A program made the position numbers and the translations under genes. The notes below the pieces were generated by a model. That model worked only from the letters and a program-made list of their open reading frames with translations, was not told where the DNA came from and ran no database searches. Of a stretch of 12,759 nt of DNA, positions 1-6,053 are shown piece by piece (the first letter of the stretch is position 1; every line of letters starts with the position of its first letter). This DNA comes from an uncultured Bacteroidales bacterium (GTDB lineage Bacteria; Bacteroidota; Bacteroidia; Bacteroidales; UBA932), in contig CAKUSF010000054.1 in assembly GCA_934678915.1 (NCBI GenBank), positions 1 to 12,759 on the forward strand, written 5' to 3'.

Positions 1-119
1 CATGGTTCGATGCCAGGGGATAATGGCTTGATCAAGAATAAAATCAGATAAGAAACGATTCCTATGATGATTGCCAGCGGCAACATCCAATCCTTGATGA
101 ATTTCACAATTTTCGCCAT
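1..119 (-). CDS. Partial membrane protein, possibly bile acid:sodium symporter family transporter (N-terminus only)
   Basis: The gene reads leftwards from an ATG at 119-117 and runs off the window after 39 codons. The visible part starts MAKIVKFIKDWMLPL, continues with a hydrophobic helix at about residues 13-30 (AIIIGIVSYLILF) and then a Pro/Gly turn (KPLSPGIEP). A short basic amphipathic start, the 'KDW-LP' stretch and an early first transmembrane helix resemble the N-termini of Bacteroidetes bile acid:sodium symporter (BASS) family proteins. That assignment is from memory of the family and rests on only 39 residues, so it is tentative; any polytopic inner-membrane protein remains possible. 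A -7 promoter match lies 20 bases upstream of the start (139-146), which supports this ATG. It is divergent from the hydrolase gene at 314. Confidence 0.5.
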   Translation of the reverse strand, partial: MAKIVKFIKDWMLPLAIIIGIVSYLILFLIKPLSPGIEP

Positions 120-138
120 AATCCTTCGATTCGACTGG

Positions 139-146
139 CAAATATA
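139..146 (-). promoter_or_regulatory. Predicted Bacteroidetes -7 promoter box for the leftward membrane-protein gene
   Basis: On the minus strand this reads TATATTTG, an exact match to the Bacteroidetes -7 consensus TAnnTTTG. The T-run at about 166-170 (minus strand TTTT) sits at a suitable distance for a weak -33 box (consensus TTTG). Transcription would start about 15 bases before the ATG at 119, giving a short leader. The -7 box match is direct observation; its use as a promoter is inferred. Confidence 0.5.
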
Positions 147-161
147 GTCAAAGCCTTTGAC
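147..161. repeat. Perfect 15-bp palindrome in the promoter spacer, operator-like
   Basis: GTCAAAG-C-CTTTGAC is a perfect inverted repeat with 7-bp arms around one central base. It directly abuts the predicted -7 box of the leftward gene and falls between that box and the weak -33 position. A dimeric repressor commonly binds at such a place. No regulator gene is visible in the window, so the role is inferred. Confidence 0.45.
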
Positions 162-212
162 CTAAAAAAATCATTCTCTACTTGGTGAGTAAAAACTAAT
201 ATTCCTTCATGA

Positions 213-230
213 CACGTGTTTTTACACGTG
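213..230. repeat. Inverted repeat with two CACGTG cores
   Basis: CACGTGT (213-219) and ACACGTG (224-230) are perfect inverted repeats around a TTTT loop. Each arm also contains the self-complementary hexamer CACGTG, so the site is both an inverted and a direct repeat. It lies in the divergent intergenic region about 85-100 bases upstream of the hydrolase start. No U-run follows on either strand and no gene ends here, so it does not look like an intrinsic terminator. A protein binding site or an RNA hairpin are both possible. Confidence 0.4.
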
Positions 231-313
231 CAAAATTTGGAATTATATTATTGGATCAAGTGGCCAGTAATTACTAAGGATTGCTTATATTCGTAAATTA
301 TATGGAATCGATT

Positions 314-1606
314 ATGAGAAAGTTTTTTATTGCGGTGTCAGTGGCATTGGCGGCTATGGTTTCGGTGAATGCGCAGACGGGGGCATGGACTGGCAAGTTG
401 AAGGTTTCGGGCGTTGAGTTGGCGCTCATATTCAACATTGGGGAAGAGTCAGCGACTCTTGATGTGCCGGATCAGGGGGCGAAGGAGATTCCGGTCGAGG
501 TGTCGAGGGACGCTGTGGGCGGCATCACGCTTGATGTTCCTGTGATAAACGCCTCGTTCAAGGGGCTGTGGGCAGGAAAGATAATCGCTGGGACTTTCAC
601 ACAGCACGGAATGTCTTTCCCGATGACGCTTACCCCAGGCGCACCGGTCATCAGACGGCCGCAGACTCCAGTCGGGCCGTTCCCTTACGCGACCGAAGAG
701 GTTTCGTTCAGTAACGGAGACGCTGTCTTGAAGGGAACTCTGACTCTCCCTGAAAACTGTGACAGGAAAACTCCCGTACTGATTATGGTGACTGGAAGCG
801 GACTCCAGAACCGGGACGAGGAGATGTTCAGTCACAAACCGTTCGCTGTCATTGCTGACGCTTTCGCAAGGGCTGGAATCGCCACGTTGAGGTACGATGA
901 CAGAGGTTTCGGGGAGTCAACCGGTGATGTTGTCTTTTGCACTACCGAGGATCTGAAGAATGACGCGTTGTCGGGAATCAAATTATTAAAATGTCGCTTT
1001 GATCGTGTGGGAGTCCTTGGGCATAGCGAGGGCGGCACCATCGCTTTGATGCTTGCCGGTGAGAAACAAGCTGATTTTGCCATAAGTCTGGCCGGGATGA
1101 TTGTCTCCGGAGCCGAGACGTTGCTGGCTCAGAACAAACAAGCCTGCCAGGCCGCTGGTCTGTCCGAATCAGAGGTCGATGCCTACTGTCGTCTTCTGTC
1201 CGACACCTTCGACGCTGTCAAGACAAAATCGCTGTTGCCTTCCGTGGACAATTATGACCTCTCTGATGCCTTGCGACAAAACTATGCTCAGGTGCTGAAC
1301 CAACTCCAGTCTCCTTACATGAAGTATTTCATCGGCCTTGATCTGTCCGGTAGTCTTGCCGGAATCACTTGCCCGGTGATGGCCCTGAATGGCTCGAAAG
1401 ACACTCAGGTACAGTGCGAAAGAAATCTGGATGTCCTGAAGTCCGGCCTCCCGTCAGGCGACAAAAATCTCATCAAGGCCGAAACCGGATTGAACCACCT
1501 CTTCCAGCACTGCACCACCGGAGCGTTCTCTGAATATAAAGAAATAGAGGAAACCATCTCTCCTGAAGTCCTTTCCGAGATGATCACATGGATCAAGACA
1601 CTGTAA
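314..1606 (+). CDS. Secreted alpha/beta hydrolase with beta-rich N-terminal domain
   Basis: A 430-residue exported serine hydrolase, probably an esterase or acyl-peptide-type hydrolase of unknown substrate. The chosen ATG (314) gives a clean signal peptide: RK start, hydrophobic core, and likely cleavage after VNA (residue 20). An in-frame TTG at 281 or ATG at 302 would only add residues before it. Residues about 21-105 form a small beta-rich domain (starting GAWTGKLKV) often seen before this hydrolase fold in Bacteroidetes. The catalytic domain follows: an oxyanion-region motif GSGLQNRDE, a YDDRGFGES stretch, nucleophile Ser238 in GHSEGG, likely acid Asp363 in NGSKDTQV, and His395 in GLNHLFQH. 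All triad members are present in the expected order, so it should be active. The next gene starts 139 bp downstream with its own promoter-like element, so this may be a single-gene unit. Confidence 0.85.
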   Translation: MRKFFIAVSVALAAMVSVNAQTGAWTGKLKVSGVELALIFNIGEESATLDVPDQGAKEIPVEVSRDAVGGITLDVPVINASFKGLWAGKIIAGTFTQHGMSFPMTLTPGAPVIRRPQTPVGPFPYATEEVSFSNGDAVLKGTLTLPENCDRKTPVLIMVTGSGLQNRDEEMFSHKPFAVIADAFARAGIATLRYDDRGFGESTGDVVFCTTEDLKNDALSGIKLLKCRFDRVGVLGHSEGGTIALMLAGEKQADFAISLAGMIVSGAETLLAQNKQACQAAGLSESEVDAYCRLLSDTFDAVKTKSLLPSVDNYDLSDALRQNYAQVLNQLQSPYMKYFIGLDLSGSLAGITCPVMALNGSKDTQVQCERNLDVLKSGLPSGDKNLIKAETGLNHLFQHCTTGAFSEYKEIEETISPEVLSEMITWIKTL

Positions 1607-1745
1607 TCCCCCTCGTGCGTCAGTGCCAAAGTTCTGCGCACGAAGCCAATGAACAAGTCTCTCTCGTGAGTGAATAGGTTGGCTCCACGCACAGAAAAAA
1701 TTATTACCTTTGTGGTTTGAAGTTGAACGAATATATTCATGGAAT
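1607..1745. other. Intergenic region with nested inverted repeats upstream of the M13 peptidase
   Basis: The 139-bp gap contains several short complementary pairs. TCGTGCG (1613-1619) pairs with CGCACGA (1637-1643). Alternatively GTGCGT (1615-1620) pairs with ACGCAC (1686-1691), enclosing AGCCAA (1644-1649) paired with TTGGCT (1679-1684). The two foldings are mutually exclusive because both use the GTGCG segment. No T-run follows, so I do not call a terminator. The promoter box at 1705-1712 lies just downstream. Confidence 0.35.
1705..1712 (+). promoter_or_regulatory. Predicted Bacteroidetes -7 promoter box for the M13 peptidase gene
   Basis: TACCTTTG exactly matches TAnnTTTG. A TTGG at 1679-1682 is the nearest -33-like sequence but sits a few bases too far away (23 bases between TTG and the box). 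Transcription would begin around 1718, leaving a leader of about 28 bases before the ATG at 1746. This also argues against the in-frame TTG at 1710, which lies inside the box. Confidence 0.55.
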
Positions 1746-3764
1746 ATGAAAAAAAGTTTTGTGATCATGGCTTCAGCGCTTGCGATGGCGGCCTGCGGCC
1801 CTAAACAGCAGGTTGAGAAGGTTCCAGCCATTGACCTTGCGAACCTTGACACTACTGTCTCTCCAGCGGTGGATTTCTACCAATATTCCACAGGTGGATG
1901 GCAGAAGAACAACCCTTTGAAGCCTGAATATGCCCGTTTCGGCTCCTTTGATCAGTTGAGGGAGAACAACGTCAAGAGACTCAATGACTTGTTTGCCGAG
2001 ATGGGGACGCTGAAGACGGAAAAGGGAACTGTCGAGCAGAAGATCTCCGACCTTTACAAGCAGGGTCTCGACTCCACAAGGCTGAACGCTGAGGGGGCTG
2101 CGCCTTTGAAGAAATATGTAGATGAAATCTATTCGGCTGCTGACAAGGAAGCTCTTGTGAAAATTATAGCCGGGCTTCACAACGCCTCAGAAAGTTCATT
2201 TTTCGGAGCCTATGTGATGTCTGACTTGGCGGACAGTGACAGTCAGATTCTCTATCTTGGTCAGGGTGGTCTCGGAATTGGAGACAGAGATTATTATGTT
2301 GAGGCTGAGAACGCTGAGATAAAGGAAGGTTATCGTAAATTCCTTGAAAAGGTCTTTACTCTGACCGGAGTTGCCGAGCCTGAGAAGGCCGCTACAGATG
2401 CCCTAGCGGTCGAGGATGTGCTCGCTGCAAATTCATGGACCAGTGTTCAGGAAAGGAACATTCAGGCACAGTACAACCCTTATAGTACAGAAGAACTCGT
2501 AAAGAGCTATCCGGGATTTGACTGGAAACTGTACTTCGAGACCAGAGGAATCGCTGACCAGCAGAAACTTATTGTCGCTGAACCTTCTTTCTTCAAGGCT
2601 TTCTGTGAATATTTTGGTGGCGCGGATCTCAATGTCCTCAAGAACTATGTGGCTGGACAGCTCATCCAGGGTGCTACCGGTTCCCTCAGCGATGACTTCT
2701 ACACCGCATCTTTCGACTTCTTTAGCACCCAGATGTCCGGAATCAAGGAGCAGAAACCTCGCTGGAAGAGGGCGATGCAGGTTCCGAACAGCATCCTCGG
2801 AGAGGCTGTCGGAAAGATGTACGTGGCGAAATACTTCCCGGAGTCCTCGAAGACAAAGATGCTTGATCTTGTTGAGAACCTCAAGAAGGCTTTCAGCCAG
2901 CACATCGACGAACTGGATTGGATGAGCGACTCCACCAAGGCCAAGGCTCACGAGAAACTGGACAACTTCACTGTAAAGATTGGCTATCCTGACAAGTGGA
3001 AAGATTACTCTACCCTTGACATCGATCCGCAGAAGAGCTACTACGAGAATCTCCGCGCTGCTGGGTCTTGGTATGTGGCTGATAATATGTCCAAACTTGG
3101 CCAACCGACTGACAGGACGGAGTGGGGGATGTCTCCTCAGACTGTCAATGCCTACTATAATCCAACGACCAACGAGATCTGCTTCCCTGCGGCCATCCTC
3201 CAGCCTCCGTTCTTCAACGCAGATGCTGACGATGCTGTCAACTACGGAGGAATCGGAGTCGTAATCGGTCACGAGATGTCACATGGATTCGATGACCAGG
3301 GACGCCTCTTCGACAAGGACGGGAATATGTCCGACTGGTGGACCGCTGAGGATGCCGAGAAGTTCAACGCTAAGGCTCAAGTACTTGTGGCTCAGTTTGA
3401 TTCGGTTGAGGTTGTGCCAGGGGTTCATGCCAACGGCCAGCTTTCTCTCGGTGAGAACATCGGTGACCATGGCGGTCTCAGTATCTCATTTACAGCCATG
3501 CAGAACGCCAACGCTGGCAAGAACATCGGTCTCATTGATGGCTTCACCCCGGAGCAGAGATTCTATCTTTCCTACGGTGCCATCTGGGCGCAGAACATTA
3601 CCGATGAGGAAAAGGCTCGTCTGACCAAGCTTGATGTCCACTCTCTTGCCGTGAACCGTGTGAACGTGTCCCTGAGGAACTTCCAGACGTTCTTCGATGC
3701 GTTTGGAATCAAGGAAGGCGATCCGATGTGGCGTCCGGAGAGCGAAAGGGTTCACATCTGGTAA
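1746..3764 (+). CDS. pepO: M13 family zinc metallopeptidase lipoprotein (neprilysin/PepO type)
   Basis: A 672-residue zinc endopeptidase of the M13 family, which cleaves oligopeptides. The N-terminus (MKKSFVIMASALAMAAC) is a lipoprotein signal with the lipidated cysteine at 17, so the enzyme is expected to be membrane-anchored in the periplasm or outer membrane. No acidic surface-export signal follows the cysteine, so a periplasm-facing site is more likely. Residues about 40-420 are the M13 N-terminal domain. The catalytic domain carries the substrate-binding NAYY (468-471), zinc motif HEMSH (509-513) and third zinc ligand Glu570 in GENIGD (569-574), followed by a conserved His. The C-terminus ends RVHIW, the usual family ending without the cysteine of eukaryotic neprilysins. 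Length and motif spacing are normal for an active bacterial M13 enzyme. The permease gene begins 22 nt after the stop and is probably co-transcribed. Confidence 0.95.
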   Translation: MKKSFVIMASALAMAACGPKQQVEKVPAIDLANLDTTVSPAVDFYQYSTGGWQKNNPLKPEYARFGSFDQLRENNVKRLNDLFAEMGTLKTEKGTVEQKISDLYKQGLDSTRLNAEGAAPLKKYVDEIYSAADKEALVKIIAGLHNASESSFFGAYVMSDLADSDSQILYLGQGGLGIGDRDYYVEAENAEIKEGYRKFLEKVFTLTGVAEPEKAATDALAVEDVLAANSWTSVQERNIQAQYNPYSTEELVKSYPGFDWKLYFETRGIADQQKLIVAEPSFFKAFCEYFGGADLNVLKNYVAGQLIQGATGSLSDDFYTASFDFFSTQMSGIKEQKPRWKRAMQVPNSILGEAVGKMYVAKYFPESSKTKMLDLVENLKKAFSQHIDELDWMSDSTKAKAHEKLDNFTVKIGYPDKWKDYSTLDIDPQKSYYENLRAAGSWYVADNMSKLGQPTDRTEWGMSPQTVNAYYNPTTNEICFPAAILQPPFFNADADDAVNYGGIGVVIGHEMSHGFDDQGRLFDKDGNMSDWWTAEDAEKFNAKAQVLVAQFDSVEVVPGVHANGQLSLGENIGDHGGLSISFTAMQNANAGKNIGLIDGFTPEQRFYLSYGAIWAQNITDEEKARLTKLDVHSLAVNRVNVSLRNFQTFFDAFGIKEGDPMWRPESERVHIW

Positions 3765-3773
3765 TATATTCAT

Positions 3774-3779
3774 AAAGGA
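3774..3779 (+). promoter_or_regulatory. Shine-Dalgarno-like site that fixes a TTG start
   Basis: AAAGGA ends 7 bases before the TTG at 3787. Purine-rich ribosome binding sites are rare in this group and largely absent elsewhere in this window, so it is a useful marker. It supports the TTG as the start of the permease rather than any upstream codon inside the peptidase gene. Confidence 0.55.
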
Positions 3780-3786
3780 ATTTATT

Positions 3787-4959
3787 TTGGATGCGTCAAG
3801 GTTCATAGCCGGACGTCTCCGTTTCGGAGGAAGGATAGCGATGGTTTCCATCGCTGTCTCTTTCCTTATCATGATCGTTGCTGTTTCGGTCTCTTCCGGA
3901 TTCCGGAACGAGATCAGGAACGGCATTTCTGATCTCACTGGTGATGTGCAGTTGATGCCAGTTGACATGAACTATATCAGTGAAGCATCGCCAATTTCTG
4001 TCAATCAGAGCTTTATCCCTGACATTGAAAAAATCCCTGGAGTTGAAGCGATCACTCCGGCAGTCTATCGTGCAGGTGTAGTAAAAAAGGGCGAGAGCAT
4101 TCATGGAGTTCTGTTTAAAGGTGTGCCTAGGAAGCACAACCCATCGGACACTGTTCGCCTAGGTGTCTCAATTCCGGTAAGATTGTCCAAGATGCTAGGC
4201 CTTGACGTTGGAGACAAATTGCTTACTTATTTTGTCGGAGAAAAGATTAAGGTCCGTAACTTTAACATTGTCAGCCTCTACGAAGGCATAATGGACGGTA
4301 CTGACAACATCGTGGTGCTTGCAGACATCGCGGATCTTCAGAGGCTTGATGGGTGGTCTTCTGATGAGGCCTCGATCCTTGAGATCTCGCTAGCCTCCAG
4401 TTTCAGAACGGATTCCAAAATGAAAGAAGTGGCTAATGAAGTAGGCCACATCGCATTAGGAAAAGCAGGAGATGATGACGCATTGGTCGCAACATCTGTG
4501 ATCAGTCGTTATCCACAGATTTTTGACTGGTTGAACCTTATTGACTTCAATGTGCTGTTCATCCTTGTCTTGATGACGATAGTCGCTGGTTTCAACATGA
4601 TTTCCGGCCTTCTTATCATGCTGTTCAGAAGCATATCCACAATCGGTACCCTTAAATCTCTAGGAATGACGGACAAAGCCATTGCTAAGATTTTCCTGCG
4701 TGTCGCCTCAGTCATTGTGTTCAAAGGAATGTTGATAGGGAATGGAATAGCTCTGCTTCTGTGCGGAATCCAAAAATGGACTCATGTCCTGAAACTCAAT
4801 CCAGAGAACTATTTCGTGCCCTTTGTGCCGGTGAGCCTGAACCTACCTGCGGTGTTTGCCGCTGATGTTGTTTCTTGGCTTGTCATCATGCTCCTCCTCT
4901 TGATCCCTTGCCTGTTTATCTCCAAGGTCGATCCTGCTCAGACTGTCAGGGCTCAATAA
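3787..4959 (+). CDS. ABC transporter permease, FtsX/LolC-E type
   Basis: A 390-residue inner-membrane permease of the MacB/LolC-E/FtsX superfamily. No ATG lies near the conserved N-terminus (DASRFIAGRLRFGG), and a TTG at 3787 is preceded at good spacing by AAAGGA, so I take TTG as the start. Layout: short cytoplasmic amphipathic segment; TM1 at about residues 18-38; a periplasmic domain of about 210 residues; then TM2 (about 257-283), TM3 (about 307-328) and TM4 (about 359-378). The C-terminus KVDPAQTVRAQ matches the PA-x-T-hydrophobic-RA ending typical of these permeases. Relatives move lipoproteins to the outer membrane (Lol system) or power mechanotransmission. Bacteroidetes LolE-like proteins have this size and form. 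No ATPase (LolD) or partner permease lies in the window, so the partner must be encoded elsewhere. The last 117 bp overlap the transglycosylase gene on the other strand. Confidence 0.85.
   Translation: MDASRFIAGRLRFGGRIAMVSIAVSFLIMIVAVSVSSGFRNEIRNGISDLTGDVQLMPVDMNYISEASPISVNQSFIPDIEKIPGVEAITPAVYRAGVVKKGESIHGVLFKGVPRKHNPSDTVRLGVSIPVRLSKMLGLDVGDKLLTYFVGEKIKVRNFNIVSLYEGIMDGTDNIVVLADIADLQRLDGWSSDEASILEISLASSFRTDSKMKEVANEVGHIALGKAGDDDALVATSVISRYPQIFDWLNLIDFNVLFILVLMTIVAGFNMISGLLIMLFRSISTIGTLKSLGMTDKAIAKIFLRVASVIVFKGMLIGNGIALLLCGIQKWTHVLKLNPENYFVPFVPVSLNLPAVFAADVVSWLVIMLLLLIPCLFISKVDPAQTVRAQ
4843..4959. other. 117-bp convergent coding overlap
   Basis: The permease (plus) and the transglycosylase (minus) share these bases. 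The permease TAA (4957-4959) is complementary to a TTA leucine codon (residue 365) of the transglycosylase, whose TAG lies at 4845-4843. The permease side encodes its conserved last transmembrane helix and PAQTVRA ending. The minus side encodes a highly charged 38-residue tail. There is therefore no room for a terminator between the two genes. Confidence 0.8.
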
Positions 4960-6051
4960 AGTCTGTTCAGAGTCATCTGATTTTGAGATTGCTGTAAGGA
5001 CGGTGTCTGTTGGCTGAACTTTGAACCGAGGTTGATTGCCGCAGAAAACGTCGTACTGGTCCAGTACCGTTTTAACATAGGCGATTGTTTCTTTTTTGAT
5101 TAGCCTCAATTGTCCGGAATTATGGGCTGTGTCAGTCTTTATGGAGTGAATGCTCTCCCAATGTCCGTTGTCGATTCCTATGGAACGTGCGAGTTCAACT
5201 CCGTCTTGAATCTTGCCTTCTCCAGCATTGTAGGCTGCAAGGGTGAATTGTACAAGTTCATCCTCGTTTGCGGCAGTGTCCCGGAATTTGCCCATCAATC
5301 TTTCTATGTAGGCAGCACCGGCTTCAATGTTTTCCTTTGGGTCAAGCAGATTCTCAATTTCGTAGCGGTCTGCGGTTCGGGGCATCATCTGCATCAGTCC
5401 TAAAGCACCTCTAGGAGACTGTGCCTGAATCCTGAATCTGGATTCGCTCCAAACCAAGGCCGCAAACAATCTCCAATCCCACCCGATTTTTGCCGCATTT
5501 TCTTTAATCAGGTCATCGTAAGGACTGATGATTTTAGGGTCTTTTCGTATCCCTTTTCTGCAGGGGTTATAGCCATTAAAAAACCTAGCGATGATTTTGA
5601 AATATTCATCAGTCCCTTTTAAGTTGTTCAGCCAACGAATGATCTCCCTTTGCTTCCGTTTGTCGCTGCGTATCAGCCACATTGCTTTAGTGTCTCCGAG
5701 CGGGAGGGACATGAAGTCTCCAGAATCAGGAAGCGATGCTTCAGTAATGGAGAGGATGTCGATTCTTCCCGTCATCAGGGAATCCAGATAATCTCCCTCC
5801 GCGAGAAACACCTCAGCAGTGTCTTTTAGATGTGAGGCGAATAGCCCAGCCATCTCGTAGCAATAACCGGTAAGGTAGCCATCTGCCAACTTTTCGTCCA
5901 GTTTCAAGGCAAATCTTATCTTGCCTTCCGGGAAGATGTCGTCTGATTTTCCTGTGTGTCTTCCTAAATCGCTGAAAGGGATGATGCAAAGTACCAGCAA
6001 TGTTGGCAGCAGGTACTTGAAGAATTTCTTGGTCACTCTTTTCAGCCCCAT
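4843..6051 (-). CDS. MltF-like membrane-bound lytic murein transglycosylase with shortened solute-binding domain
   Basis: A 402-residue enzyme predicted to cleave the MurNAc-GlcNAc bond in peptidoglycan. Residues 10-26 form a signal anchor; Cys22 follows LVL, a poor lipobox. Residues about 44-100 resemble the first lobe of a family 3 solute-binding domain. Residues 119-160 resemble that domain's closing segment (MWLIRSDK, then an amphipathic helix), with the usual second lobe apparently absent. The SLT domain follows: catalytic Glu203 in WSESRF, GLMQMMP (218-224), AYNAG (273-277), and a Tyr-containing helix near 325. Residues 345-402 are a charged tail, the last 38 of which lie antisense to the permease gene. 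The ATG at 6051 is 2 nt after the porin stop (TAATCATG), so the two are almost certainly co-transcribed and translationally coupled. The SLT assignment is firm; the lobe loss is inferred. Confidence 0.88.
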   Translation of the reverse strand: MGLKRVTKKFFKYLLPTLLVLCIIPFSDLGRHTGKSDDIFPEGKIRFALKLDEKLADGYLTGYCYEMAGLFASHLKDTAEVFLAEGDYLDSLMTGRIDILSITEASLPDSGDFMSLPLGDTKAMWLIRSDKRKQREIIRWLNNLKGTDEYFKIIARFFNGYNPCRKGIRKDPKIISPYDDLIKENAAKIGWDWRLFAALVWSESRFRIQAQSPRGALGLMQMMPRTADRYEIENLLDPKENIEAGAAYIERLMGKFRDTAANEDELVQFTLAAYNAGEGKIQDGVELARSIGIDNGHWESIHSIKTDTAHNSGQLRLIKKETIAYVKTVLDQYDVFCGNQPRFKVQPTDTVLTAISKSDDSEQTLLSPDSLSRIDLGDKQARDQEEEHDDKPRNNISGKHRR

Positions 6052-6053
6052 GA

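Larger units (their letters stand above)
120..313. other. Divergent intergenic region between the membrane-protein gene and the hydrolase
   Basis: This 194-bp AT-rich region separates two divergent genes. It holds the leftward -7 box (139-146), the palindrome at 147-161 and the CACGTG inverted repeat at 213-230. For the rightward gene the best -7 candidate is TATATTCG at 286-293, one mismatch from TAnnTTTG and without a recognisable -33 partner. I see no open reading frame in it that looks coding. Confidence 0.5.

Noticed and set aside
213..230. CACGTG inverted repeat as an intrinsic terminator
   Set aside because: No gene ends into it from either side and no U-run follows the stem on either strand.
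281..313. TTG at 281 as the hydrolase start
   Set aside because: It would put 11 extra residues before a clean signal peptide beginning at the ATG at 314, and it overlaps the best -7 promoter candidate.
2433..3272. 279-residue open frame on the minus strand inside the M13 peptidase gene
   Set aside because: It lies fully antisense to a well-supported gene, has no family features, and its composition follows from the codon use of the opposite strand.
3697..3786. Permease start within the peptidase gene
   Set aside because: The extra 30 residues are encoded by the peptidase's conserved 3' end in another frame and do not resemble permease N-termini.
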